DNA of 64,000 bases from CBDHDN01 sp965261585 (lineage in GTDB: Bacteria; Pseudomonadota; Alphaproteobacteria; UBA6615): positions 434,001 through 498,000 of the forward strand of contig CBDHDN010000029.1 in the NCBI GenBank assembly GCA_965261585.1. The letters are read 5' to 3'. The stretch's first letter is position 1. Each line of letters begins with the position of its first letter. Shown piece after piece: positions 44,014 to 53,973 of this stretch. The translations under genes were made by a program, and so were the position numbers. The notes beneath the pieces were generated by a model that ran no database searches, was not told where the DNA came from, and worked only from the letters and a program-made list of their open reading frames with translations.

Positions 44014-45134
44014 GTACCGGCTGTCGCTGGCGGCGGAGTCGTGATTCAAAGGATGGATGAACATCCAGGACGCGACTCCGATCATATTGACGGAGGAGGA
44101 GCGGGCGGTGCTTGAGAGCATGGTCCGATCTCCGAAGACGGAACAGGGCGTGAGCGAGCGCGCCCGCATGGTGTTGTTGGCGGCGGACGGCCGCTTGACG
44201 CGCTCCATTGCGGCGGCGCTTGGCACCTGGCCGGGGCGGGTCAGCCGCTGGCGCACGCGCTTCGCGGCGGAACGGCTGGCCGGGCTGTCGGATCGAGCGC
44301 GGCCGGGGGCGACGCCGATCTACACGGCCGAGACGGGCCGGCGCATCCTGGCGCAGTTGGACGAGCCGCCGCCCGCCGGCTTCGCTCGCTGGACGGCGCC
44401 ACTGCTGGCCCGGGCGCTGGGCGATGTGTCGGACCAGTACATCTGGCGCTTCCTGCGCCGGCAAAAGATCGACCTGGCCGGCCGTAAATCCTGGTGCCAG
44501 AGCAACGATCCCGAGTTCGTCCCCAAGGCGGCCGAGATCGTCGGCCTCTACTTGCACACGCCGGAGGACGCCATCGTGCTGGCGGTCGACGAGAAGCCGC
44601 ACATCCAGGCGCTGGAGCGCGCCCAGGGCTATCTGAAGCTGCCGAACGGGCGCGCCCTGATCGGCCATGGCCACACCTATAAGCGACACGGCACGACGAC
44701 GCTGTTTGCCGCTCTCAACGTCGCCAGCGGCGAGGTTCAGGCCGGACACTACGAACGGCGGCGCCGCCGTGAGTTCCTCGACTTCATGAACCGCGTGGTG
44801 GCCGCCTATCCCGACCGCGAGATCCATGTCGTTCTCGACAACCTGAACACCCACAAGCCCAAGCGCGACCGCTGGCTCAAGGCGCATCCCCATGTCCACT
44901 TCCACTTCACGCCCAACTACGCCAGCTGGCTCAACCAGATCGAGATCTGGTTCTCGATCCTCAGCCGCGCCGCCCTGCACGGCGCCAGCTTCACTTCGCC
45001 CCGACAACTCAGGGACGCCATCGATGCCTTCATCCACGCCCACAACAAGACCGCCAAGCCTTTCCGTTGGGTCAGCACCAACATCCATCAGAAGAGGCTC
45101 AAACCACGTCATCGCGATTTGTGATTCCCGGTAC
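44014..45134 (+). mobile_element. IS630-family element A (1121 bp)
   Basis: Inverted tips GTACCGG at both ends. TA is duplicated at 44012-44013 and 45135-45136, and the target is CTAG. It is inserted in the C-terminal TPR part of the cyclase gene, in the opposite orientation. Confidence 0.9.
44057..45124 (+). CDS. IS630-family transposase (element A)
   Basis: 355 residues in a single frame. N-terminal helix-turn-helix pair (MVRSPKTEQGVSERARMVLL, SIAAALGTWPGRVSRWR). DDE residues in VLAVDEKPHIQAL, HVVLDNLNTHK and NQIEIWFSILSR. No damage is seen. Confidence 0.92.
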   Translation: MNIQDATPIILTEEERAVLESMVRSPKTEQGVSERARMVLLAADGRLTRSIAAALGTWPGRVSRWRTRFAAERLAGLSDRARPGATPIYTAETGRRILAQLDEPPPAGFARWTAPLLARALGDVSDQYIWRFLRRQKIDLAGRKSWCQSNDPEFVPKAAEIVGLYLHTPEDAIVLAVDEKPHIQALERAQGYLKLPNGRALIGHGHTYKRHGTTTLFAALNVASGEVQAGHYERRRRREFLDFMNRVVAAYPDREIHVVLDNLNTHKPKRDRWLKAHPHVHFHFTPNYASWLNQIEIWFSILSRAALHGASFTSPRQLRDAIDAFIHAHNKTAKPFRWVSTNIHQKRLKPRHRDL

Positions 45135-45486
45135 TAGGCGGGTGGTGGCACGGAGTTCCCACATCTTGGCGAATTGGGAGCTGGCGACGTCAATTGCCTT
45201 CAGGTAGCACCGCTCGGCACTGACTTCGTCCGTGCCGTCCAGCGCAAGCAATGCATCACCCTTGGTGGACCACAATAGGCTTTCAGCGTAGGCAAGACCG
45301 CCGTTCTCGGACCATGCGAACCCTTTTTTGATATACTTCAATCCCTCGGGGACGGTCTCCCTCCGAACGCACGCATCAGCTATGAGAAAATCGAGGCAGG
45401 GCCGCACCCACGCCGGGCCTTCCCATTCAGACCAGCTCTTCTCGATATCGGAGATAGCCTGCGATACGTCGGCGAGTTCCAAACTA

Positions 45487-46760
45487 GTTCAGCGTTTCCG
45501 AGGATCGAATCATATCAGGCGGCCTCGTTTAGTTTGTAGGACCAGGTGTGGACGACGGGATGTCGGTTGATGTCGTCGATGGCGGCGATGATGCGGTCCT
45601 TGAGTTCCTGCTTGGAGGCGACGCGAATGTGCCGGAGCACCGAGCGAGCGAGCTTGGAGAAGAAGCCCTCGATGAGGTTGAGCCAGGAGCCGTGCTTGGG
45701 AGTGAAGACGAAACTGAAGCGGCCCTCTCGCTGGTCGGCGAGCCAGCCTCGGGTTTCCTTGGAGATATGCGCGGAGTGATTGTCGAGGATCAGCGTGATC
45801 GCGGTGCTCGGTGGATAGGCCGCGTCGAGGCGTTTGAGAAACGCGACGAACTCGCGCGAGCGATGGCGATCCTCGACGCTGGCGTGAACCTTGCCGGTCA
45901 GCAGATCGATGCCGGCGAGCAGGCTGATCGTCCCGTGGCGGACATATTCGTGATCGCGCCCGAAGCCGGCATGGCGACCGGGCGCAGGCGGCAGGTCGGG
46001 CGCCGTCGTCCCGATCGCCTGCATGCCCGGCTTCTCGTCGTAGGAGATGATCGCCACCGCCTCGATCGGCGCCTGCGGGTTCGCCGCGGCGGCTCGCTTG
46101 AGCATTTCGACCTCGCGGTAGACACACAACACCTCGGCCATCTTCTGCTCGAACTCGGGGTCACGGCGCTCCAGGTAGTAGCGCACCTTGTGCGGCTTCA
46201 CCGCGTGCTGGTCGAGCAGCTTGCACACAGTGCCCTGGGCCAGTTTGGCAAGACACCCATGGCCTGCCGCCGGGCCGTGGGAGCGCGCATGCCGCGCCAG
46301 CAGCCGCGTCGTCCACAGCTCATGCGGATAACCCAAGTCCTTCGCCTTGCGGCAGGCCAGATCGACCAGCCAGGCGCGCGCCGCCTCGGTGATCCGCGGC
46401 TCGCGTCCGGGCCGCGGACTGTCCGCAAAGGCCGCCATCAAGCCATGGCGCAGCGCTCGCTCGACGCAGCGCTGCACCGTCTGATGGTGAACGCCCAGCG
46501 CCCGGCCAACCGCGAAGTACGACGCATCATCGCGATAGCGCAGCAGCATGCGCGCCCGCGTCACCCGGCATGCCGCTTCCGTGCGCGACCGGGCGATCGC
46601 CCCAAGCTGCTCAACCTCTTCTTCCGTCATCCGCAAATCAACAGACCGCCGAGGCGCCGCCATGACATGTCTCCCTGCCCATACACGCCTTCACCCTACC
46701 AAATCTGGTAGGTGGTCAGGAACCCCACACAAAATGATCCGTTTCATGGAATCGATGTAC
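45487..46760 (-). mobile_element. IS630-family element B (1274 bp)
   Basis: Ends GTTCAGCGTTTCC (left) and GTACATCGATTCC (right, inward). TA is duplicated at 45485-45486 and 46761-46762, within CTAG. Inserted in the cyclase gene in the same orientation as that gene. Confidence 0.88.
45515..46663 (-). CDS. IS630-family transposase (element B)
   Basis: 382 residues in one frame. Helix-turn-helix GRALGVHHQTVQRCVERAL. DDE residues in IISYDEKPGMQAIG, LILDNHSAHIS and NLIEGFFSKLAR. Distinct in sequence from the transposases of elements A and C. Confidence 0.92.
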   Translation of the reverse strand: MAAPRRSVDLRMTEEEVEQLGAIARSRTEAACRVTRARMLLRYRDDASYFAVGRALGVHHQTVQRCVERALRHGLMAAFADSPRPGREPRITEAARAWLVDLACRKAKDLGYPHELWTTRLLARHARSHGPAAGHGCLAKLAQGTVCKLLDQHAVKPHKVRYYLERRDPEFEQKMAEVLCVYREVEMLKRAAAANPQAPIEAVAIISYDEKPGMQAIGTTAPDLPPAPGRHAGFGRDHEYVRHGTISLLAGIDLLTGKVHASVEDRHRSREFVAFLKRLDAAYPPSTAITLILDNHSAHISKETRGWLADQREGRFSFVFTPKHGSWLNLIEGFFSKLARSVLRHIRVASKQELKDRIIAAIDDINRHPVVHTWSYKLNEAA

Positions 46761-46893
46761 TAGCGCAGCCTTTGGCGATGGTCGCCCATGAGGCGACCAT
46801 CGGATTCCACTCCTCTTCGGCGAACGCTGTGCTTTGCTCAGCTTGTGCGAGTATAAGCTGTAGCGCACCCGGTTCCTTGGACACAAGTTTGTC

Positions 46894-47799
46894 TCACGCG
46901 GCGGGCCTGATTGAGATCGCGGCGTGCCACGCCTGACGAGCTTGAGCGGGGCTCAGGTAGCCGTTCTTTTCGACGATCCACTGGGCATTGTAGAGTTCGA
47001 CGAAGTCGCGGACGGCGTCCCGCAGCTCCGCGATGTTGCGGTAGATGCGACCATGGATGATCTGTTCCTTCAGCGTGCGATTGAACCGCTCGGCGACGCC
47101 GTTGGTCTGGGGCTCGGCGACGAAGGCGTAGGACGGCTGGATGCCCCAGAACTTGATCTGGTTGGTGAAGTGGTCCGACAGATACTGGGAGCCGTGATCC
47201 ATCCGCAAGGCCAGCCCCCGAGCCGCGCCGGCCGCGGTCGAGCCATACAGCCCGGCAAGCCCCATGGAGATCGGCTGCAGGGCGGCGAAGCGGTCGCCGC
47301 GCTTGCAGACATGCCAGCCGACACACTCGGCGTTCCAATGCTCGACGGCGGTGAAGATCCAGCCCCAGCCGTCGTCCACCGTGAACACCCGAACGCCATC
47401 GGTGCCCCACATGAGGTTCGGGGCATGAGTGATGATCTCACCGTCATGGGGATTGCCGCCACGGCGGCGGCAGCGATGGGGCGAGAGCAGATTGTTCTCG
47501 CGCATCAGGCGGAGCACCCGCATGCGGGCAACCCGGATGTCGCGACAGACCCGAAGCCGAGCCCGACCTTGCGGTAGCCCTCGCCCTCCCAGGGCGAGGC
47601 CTCCAGGTCGGCTTCGATCGCCACCAGCAGCGCCTGGTCCGAGATCGCGGGCTTCGGTCCCCGACGCTTTGCCGGCGGCTGCTCGGCGTGCTGGCCGGAG
47701 GTCATGGCGTAGAACGAGGAGCGGGCCATGCCCCAGGCGGCGCAGACCCGCCGCAGGCCGTAGGCCAGACCCGTGCCGGGGCGAGGTGGCGGCACTCAT
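46894..47799 (-). pseudogene. IS3-like OrfB transposase (copy A), double frameshift
   Basis: The catalytic core is intact (MWGTDGVRVFTVDDG, LRMDHGSQYLSDHF, GVAERFNRTLKEQ). Compared with the copy at 61366, an extra C near the start (run of four C at about 47779-47782) and a missing T about 230 bases later put roughly 75 N-terminal codons in the wrong frame. The two changes cancel, so the open frame is continuous but the N-terminal domain is scrambled. Confidence 0.85.
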
Positions 47800-48206
47800 C
47801 GCCGCGACCTCCGCCGCCCCAAAGGGCCGAAGGTCTCCGTCTTGGCCTCCAGCAGTTCCACCTGCATGGTCAACTCTCCGATCCGCTTCATGGCGCTATC
47901 CAGTTCCGCCTGCACCGGATCGCCCTTGCGTTGCTTGAGCGAGGCGTCGATCCCGCCGATCGCTTTCTCACGCCACTGCTCGAGCCGGAAGATCTCTACG
48001 CCCAACTGGCGCGACAGAAGTTGCACCGGCTCGTCACGCAAAAGCCGCAGAACGACCTCACGCTTGCGCGCCACCGTCCATCGCTGGCCAAGTCCCAGCG
48101 GGCCTGCCGGCAAAGCCTGGCCTGGGGAAAACGTGGACGAGCCAAGCTCGCCCGCATTTACCACAGGCCCATCAACAGCAACTTTCTTCTCAAAATTATC
48201 GGTCAT
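47796..48206 (-). CDS. IS3-like OrfA (copy A)
   Basis: 136 residues from ATG 48206, preceded by an aaggagg site. It has a helix-turn-helix (VARKREVVLRLLRDEPVQLL, RQLGVEIFRLEQWREKAI) and a C-terminal coiled coil (MKRIGELTMQVELLEAKTE). It resembles OrfA of IS3-type elements, though the N-terminal 45 residues are an unusual extension. Its stop overlaps the OrfB start (ATGA). Confidence 0.85.
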   Translation of the reverse strand: MTDNFEKKVAVDGPVVNAGELGSSTFSPGQALPAGPLGLGQRWTVARKREVVLRLLRDEPVQLLSRQLGVEIFRLEQWREKAIGGIDASLKQRKGDPVQAELDSAMKRIGELTMQVELLEAKTETFGPLGRRRSRR

Positions 48207-49897
48207 GTTCCGGTCCTCCTTGGGCACTTCGATTAAGCCAATTCTGTGTCCAAGGAAATCGGGTCCGACTCAGTGCGAGTATAAGCTCACAATTTCTAAT
48301 GAACACCAAGAGGGTTGATTCACAAACGAGACCGAACGCAATTGCATTCGAATGTTTAAGGCCCCGCCCCACCAGGGCTGCCTGTCCGGCGTGCCTCATC
48401 GCTCTTTCGGGAAACCCAAGCGCAAGATGAGTGAGTCCCATGTAGAGTTCTGATGCGGAAATTGCACCTTCATTACTTATCGGACTCCAGGGGGTCGGAT
48501 CATAGTTGGCTACGGCATCCTCGAGATGGCTAAGAGCGAGCTTGTTGTCACCTTTGTACCAAAGCGATTCACCAATTACCTGGTGCGCCACAAAACGACG
48601 ATAACGATCTCCTGCCGAAAGATGCACAAGGTCTTCGGTGTACTCATAAGCGCTCAGATCGCCGCGCATTGTCAGCGAGGTAAACATCCCCACGAGTGCA
48701 GGGATGATATGCTGCGGCTGCTCTGATCTCCGGCATATTTGGTACGCGGTTGTATAGCTGTTTCCAACTTCGGGAAGGCCAGCGCCTCTGGAACGCCTGA
48801 GCAGTTCGGCACGAGCCAAATGCAGGCGCACTTCCAAATCGTCGCGAGCTGCCGCAGCGGGTATATCGCTGACGACGACAAGCCCTTTCTCTATGTGGGC
48901 GACGCCCTCTTTCATTGCCGATCGATGCATCGCTGTCTCAGCTGCCTTGAGCCAGTACTCGGCTCCCTTCTCTGCCGATCGAGCCTCCGTGAAATGATGT
49001 GCAAGCACCTCAGGTTCTGAGTCCGCACGATCTGGGAACTGACGTTCCAGGGTAACGGCTATGTGCTCGTGCAATTCCGCTCTCCGACTACGCAAAAGCG
49101 AGCCGTAAGCCGTATCCAGGACTAGAGCATGCTTAAACGTATACGTCGTGTTCGGCAGCTCGCCACGCCGAAAGATCAGTCCCGACTCGACCAGCCGGGC
49201 CAGGGCGTTCTGCAACTCCACTTCATCAAGGGGCGAGACCAACCTAAGAAGCTCATGGCCGAACGTTCTACCGATCGTTGCTCCGATTTGTGCGATATCG
49301 CGAACCGAAGCCAATCTATCGAGACGCGCCTCCAAGGCGTCCCGTAGCGTTTCCGGTATCGGCACATCGACCAACGATCCGGGCAGTGAGAAATGGTCTT
49401 CTTGTTCCGTCAGAAGCCCTGATTCGATGATCGATTTCGTCAGTTCCTCAACGAACAGCGGAACACCGTCTGTTTTGCTCACGATTTGATCGGCGACCTC
49501 GTGTGGCAACGGTTTGCCACCTGTGACGCTAGCCGCCATCGCTGCACACTCTTTTTTGTCCAGCCTATTGAGTGACAGCAGCGTGACCCGCGGACGGCCG
49601 ATCCACGGTGCAGAAAACTCGGGGCGATACGTGATTATGAAGAACGCAACAAGACTCGGTACTCGCTCCACCAGCAGGTCAATGAACTCAAGCGTACTCG
49701 GATCGACCCAATGCACATCTTCGAAGATAAGCAGCACGGGCTGGCGGGTCGTGATCAGCGTCACCCGCTCCACGAAGGCACTGAGTGTCAGCGCTTTTTG
49801 CCTTTGCGGGCTGACGTCGGGCGGGCGGTAGCGGTCGAGCAGCGGGATTGACAGCAGCGCCGCGAACAACGGTACAACTCGATCGAGCGGGGCGTCT

Positions 49898-51337
49898 ACC
49901 AAAGCGGCCCATGCCTGTCGGTAACACGCGATATGTCCGGTTTATGTACCAGATGATCTGTCCGGTTTTAGAACGCCTCCAAGCCATGGAGGGAGGCGAT
50001 GCGTCGGGCGGAGCAGGTACAGGGACTGAGATTGATGAAGTTCGAGGAGGTTTACGGGCGCACCCATCGGGGTGGCTTGAGCCAGGCGGAGGCGGCGGAG
50101 GTTCTGGGTGTCTCGGAGCGCACCTTCCGGCGCTGGCGCGACCGCTACGAGGCGGAGGGAGCCGACGGTCTCTACGACCGCCGCCTGGGCCGCCTCTCGG
50201 CGCGGCGCGCGCCGGTGGACGAGGTGGCGCGGGTGCTGGAGTTGTTCGACACCCGCTACTGGGACTTCACGGCCAAGCACTTCCACGAGAAGCTGGTGGC
50301 CGATCACGGCTTCAAGCGCAGCTACAACTGGCTGCGGCTGAGCTTGCAAGCCCATGGGCGCAGGCGCGCGGCGCCCAGGCGTGGGGCGCACCGGCGCAAG
50401 CGGCCGCGCCGTGCCCTGCCCGGCATGATGTTGCACCAGGACGGCTCGAGCCACGAGTGGGTCCCCGGTCGATGGTGGGACCTGATCGTCACCATGGACG
50501 ATGCGACCAGCGATATCTACTCGGCCTTCTTCGTCGCCGAAGAGGGCACCATGTCGAGCTTCCAGGGGGTGTCCGAGGCGATCCGGACCAAGGGCCTGTT
50601 CTGCTCGCTCTACGCCGACCGCGCCAGCCACTACTGGAACACGCCCGAGGCCGGCGGCAAGGTGGACAAGGACACCCCGACCCAGGTCGGCCGCGCCCTG
50701 GCGCAGCTCGGCATCGAGTTGATCCCGGCCTACTCGCCCGAGGCAAGGGGGCGCTCGGAGCGCATGTTCGGCACCTTGCAGAAGCGCCTGCCCCAGGAAC
50801 TCAGGCTCGCCGGCATCACCGACATGGTCGAGGCCAACCGCTTCCTCAAGGAGGTCTTCCTGCCACAACACAACGCCCGCTTCGCGACCCCGGCCGAGGA
50901 CCAGGGCACCGCCTTCGTCCCCTTCACCGGCGCGCTCGACGACATCCTGTGCATCCACGAGGAACGCACCGTCTCAAACGACAACACGGTGCGCTACAAG
51001 CGCCTGGCACTTCAGATCCCCGCCGGCCGCCACCGCCGCCATTACGTCAAGGCCAGGGTCCGCGTCCACGAATACCCCGACGGCACAATGGCCGTCTTCC
51101 ATGGACCGCGATGTCTGGCGCGATACCACGCCGATGGCCAACCGATCGACAGCCAAACCCGCGAGGCCGCGTGACCCGCTTCGACGCAACCGACCGGCGC
51201 CCTGTGGACAAGTGGACAGCCGCTCCGCGTCCGACCACTTCCCCACAGGGCCAGAAACCGCAACAGAAGCGGTCAACTCATATGGTACATAAACCGGTCA
51301 ACTCAGAATGTTCTCGACACCAAAGCGGCCCATGCCT
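49898..51337 (+). mobile_element. ISNCY (IS1202-like) element with 19-bp duplication
   Basis: The body is 49917-51318 (1402 bp). ACCAAAGCGGCCCATGCCT is present at both flanks (49898-49916 and 51319-51337). The inverted ends start GTCG and share a strong internal block CCGGTTTATGTACCA about 25 bases in. Inserted in the ATPase domain of the cyclase gene, in the opposite orientation. Confidence 0.92.
49999..51174 (+). CDS. ISNCY-family (IS1202-like) transposase
   Basis: 391 residues with an N-terminal helix-turn-helix (GGLSQAEAAEVLGVSERTFRRWRD shortened here to its core AEVLGVSERTFRRW), and an integrase-type core with Asp in MLHQDGSSHEWVPG, Asp in LYADRASHYWN and Glu in EARGRSERMFGTLQ. The C-terminal part is basic (RHRRHYVKARVRVHEY). 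The gene is intact. Confidence 0.9.
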   Translation: MRRAEQVQGLRLMKFEEVYGRTHRGGLSQAEAAEVLGVSERTFRRWRDRYEAEGADGLYDRRLGRLSARRAPVDEVARVLELFDTRYWDFTAKHFHEKLVADHGFKRSYNWLRLSLQAHGRRRAAPRRGAHRRKRPRRALPGMMLHQDGSSHEWVPGRWWDLIVTMDDATSDIYSAFFVAEEGTMSSFQGVSEAIRTKGLFCSLYADRASHYWNTPEAGGKVDKDTPTQVGRALAQLGIELIPAYSPEARGRSERMFGTLQKRLPQELRLAGITDMVEANRFLKEVFLPQHNARFATPAEDQGTAFVPFTGALDDILCIHEERTVSNDNTVRYKRLALQIPAGRHRRHYVKARVRVHEYPDGTMAVFHGPRCLARYHADGQPIDSQTREAA

Positions 51338-52600
51338 CGAGTTTTTCGAGCTTCGTTTCGGCCCCATTGCCGAGTTCAAAGCCTGCTATCCGCTCAATGT
51401 TTTCAATCAGAGGGTAGAAGGCGCTGTTTGTATGATAGGGCGAACACTGAAACCGCAGGGGCAGGTGCGGATCATCCGCGATGCGCACCTGCAACGCATG
51501 TGCGAGCCGGGACTTGCCGATCCCGGGTTCACCTGAGATCAATACGACCTGCCCGTCGTTTGACTTGGCGCGTTGCCATCGACGCAGCAGGATTTCGGTT
51601 TCCTCTTCCCGTCCGACGAGCTGGGTGAGTTTCGCCGCACGCACGGCATCGAACCGACTCTCAGCTCGCCGCGGGCGAATGACGTTCCAGGTGCGAACGG
51701 TCTCCGCGAAACCCTTGAGTTCCTGCGGCTCCAAGTCACGGCATTCGAAAATCGACCCGGTGAGTCGATACGTCGATCCGCAAATGACTACATTGCCCGG
51801 CTCGGCAAGCTCCTGCAGTCTTGCAGCGAGGTTCGGTGTCTCACCCGCGACCGCTGCTTGTTCCGAAACACCCTCTCCGGTGAGGTCACCGACCACCACG
51901 AGGCCGGTTGCAATCCCAACACGCGTCTGTAAAGCGATGTCTTCGCCCGGATGAAGCTCGCCGACTGCGTGCACGATATCCAGCCCGGCCCGCACGGCAC
52001 GCTCGGAATCGTCCTCGTGTGCTTGCGGGTAGCCGAAATAGGCGAGGACACCGTCGCCCAAATATTTGGCCACATGGCCGTCGTAGCGGCCAACGATTGC
52101 AGACGTCGTCTCCTGGTAGGCACGCATAACCTCCCGCATATCCTCAGGGTCGAGCCGACGAGAGAGTGCGGTGGAGTCGACAAGGTCGCAGAACATCACC
52201 GTTAGTTGGCGACGCTCCGCTTCGGTGGGCCGGCGTTCCTGGCCCCGTGTCGGGGGTGCGGCACCGCCAGTTGGCAATTCGTCCGGGGACCGGGCTCCAA
52301 TGGCGGCTTGGAGCCTCCGCATGTGCCCCAGGGATACACCAAGGCGCTCGAAGTCGTCCTCTCGGAGGTGTGGCAGAGCCTCCAGGTCGATGTCGTTGTC
52401 AGCAAACGCCCGCGCGTACTGGCCAAGGCCAAGTCCCTCAAGCCATGGTGCAGTATCGTCTGCCAATCGAGTTACCCCAGCAAACCGCCCAAGCTGGACG
52501 ACGAGATAGGCGCTTGGCCGCTGAAAGCGTTCTTCCCAGATGGGCTTTATGAGAGAAAGTCTATGCTTGGGCGGAGGGTTGAGTCCATCGAGGCCCAATT

Positions 52601-53968
52601 CTAATACGCGTACTCCTCGAAGGCCCGGTCGACGTTGTGGTTCCAGCGGCCGTAATAAGCGGCGAGCTTGTTCTCGGCCGGGGTGATGCCGCTGTCGACG
52701 ATCTGTTCCAGGGTCGCCAGGAAGTGGCCCTCGTCCTGGCCCCAGAAGTCCTCCTTCGCCCGCGCCTTCAAACCCTCGCGGGCGATGCACAGGACTTGGC
52801 GGGCGATGTCGAGCACGGTGCCGTCGCGGAACGGCGTCGCCAGCGCCGTGCGCGGCACGGCGGCGCGCAGCGCCGTCATCTCCTCGACCGTCCAGTCGGC
52901 GACCAGCGCCGACGCGGCGTCGAGGGCGCGCGGATCGTACACGAGCCCGACCCACAGCGCCGGCAGCGCGCAGATGCGCCGCCACGGCCCGCCGTCGGCA
53001 CCGCGCATCTCGAGAAACTGCTTCAGCCGCACCTCGGGGAACGCCGTCGACAAATGGTCGGCCCAGTCACCCATATGGGGTATCTCGCCCGGCAGCGCCG
53101 GCAGCCGCCCGGCCATGAAATCGCGAAACGACTGGCCGGCCGCGTCGATGTAGCGGCCGTCGCGGTAGACGAAGTACATCGGCACGTCGAGCATCCAGTC
53201 GACGTAGCGCTCGAAGCCGAACCCGTCCTCGAACACGAACGGCAGCATGCCGGTGCGGTCCGGGTCGGTGTCGTCCCAGCAATGGGCGCGATGGCTCAGA
53301 TAGTCCGTCGGCTTGCCGTCGACGAACGGCGAGTTGGCGAACAGCGCCGTGGCGATCGGCTGCAGCGCCAGGCCGACGCGGAACTTGCGCACCATGTCGG
53401 CCTCGTCCTCGAAGTCCAGGTTCACCTGCACGGTACAGGTGCGCAGCATCATGTCGTGGCCGAGCGTGCCCTTCTTCGGCATGTAGTCCCGCATGATCTT
53501 GTAGCGGCCCTTCGGCATCCACGGGATCTCCTCGCGCCGCCATTTCGGCTGGGTGCCGATGCCGATCATGGCGACGCCCAGCTCGACGCCGACCTCGCGC
53601 ACCTGGCGCAGATGCTCCTGCACCTCGTCACAGGTCTCGTGGATCGTCTCCAGCGGTGCACCCGACAGCTCGAACTGGCCGCCCGGCTCCAGCGAGATCG
53701 AGCCGCCGGCATTGTCGGTCAGGGCGATCACGGTCCCGCCCTCGTAGACCGGCACCCAGCCGAAGCGCTGCAGCGCCGCCAGCAGATCGCGGATACCGGG
53801 GTTGCCCTCATAGGGCAGCGGCCGATGGTCGTCGGCGCGGAACGCGAATTTCTCGTGCTCCGTGCCGATGCGCCACGCCTCGCGCGGCTTGCAGCCGGCC
53901 GCCAGATAGACCACGAGTTGGGCCTCGGATTTGATCGGCGCGGCGCCGTTTTCCCGTGGTTCGGACAT
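52601..53968 (-). CDS. gshA: Glutamate-cysteine ligase
   Basis: 455 residues from ATG 53968, preceded by gagg from the end of rsmE; an ATG three codons upstream overlaps rsmE. It belongs to the GCS2/plant-type family found in alphaproteobacteria. Features are WRIGTEHEKFAFR near the start, LEPGGQFELSGAPL, RYKIMRDYMPKKGTLGHDMM and TVQVNLDFEDE. It catalyses the first step of glutathione synthesis, which fits the GST elsewhere in the window. It is probably co-transcribed with rsmE. Confidence 0.94.
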   Translation of the reverse strand: MSEPRENGAAPIKSEAQLVVYLAAGCKPREAWRIGTEHEKFAFRADDHRPLPYEGNPGIRDLLAALQRFGWVPVYEGGTVIALTDNAGGSISLEPGGQFELSGAPLETIHETCDEVQEHLRQVREVGVELGVAMIGIGTQPKWRREEIPWMPKGRYKIMRDYMPKKGTLGHDMMLRTCTVQVNLDFEDEADMVRKFRVGLALQPIATALFANSPFVDGKPTDYLSHRAHCWDDTDPDRTGMLPFVFEDGFGFERYVDWMLDVPMYFVYRDGRYIDAAGQSFRDFMAGRLPALPGEIPHMGDWADHLSTAFPEVRLKQFLEMRGADGGPWRRICALPALWVGLVYDPRALDAASALVADWTVEEMTALRAAVPRTALATPFRDGTVLDIARQVLCIAREGLKARAKEDFWGQDEGHFLATLEQIVDSGITPAENKLAAYYGRWNHNVDRAFEEYAY

Positions 53969-53973
53969 GGTCC

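Larger units (their letters stand above)
46859..48272 (-). mobile_element. IS3-like two-ORF element, copy A (1414 bp, 14-bp TSD)
   Basis: Ends begin TG and terminate CA, with an inverted repeat that includes CCTTGGACACA about 15 bases in. The 14-bp sequence GTGCGAGTATAAGC is duplicated at 46845-46858 and 48273-48286. It is inserted in the cyclase gene. It is almost identical to the copy at 60893. Confidence 0.92.
43877..52466 (-). pseudogene. SAM-domain class III cyclase with AAA-type ATPase and TPR region, split by four ISs
   Basis: One gene lies in five pieces: 52466-51319, 49897-48273, 46844-46761, 45484-45135, 44011-43877. Joined with single copies of the target duplications, these total 3342 bases in one open frame (1113 residues). 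The order is a SAM domain (WLEGLGLGQYARAFADNDID), a cyclase domain (VMFCDLVDSTALSRRLDPED; YLGDGVLAYFGYP), an ATPase with Walker A GEPGIGKSRLAHA and Walker B LLIFEDVHWVDPSTLE, then a TPR-like tail ending AEARDLLAPVYGWFTEG. The TTG at 52466 is the preferred start. Each piece alone is non-functional. Confidence 0.92.

Noticed and set aside
51303..52985. A 560-codon cyclase ORF starting inside gshA
   Set aside because: The part upstream of about 52470 is antisense-like sequence within the gshA coding region on the same strand in another frame. The SAM domain begins only after the TTG at 52466.
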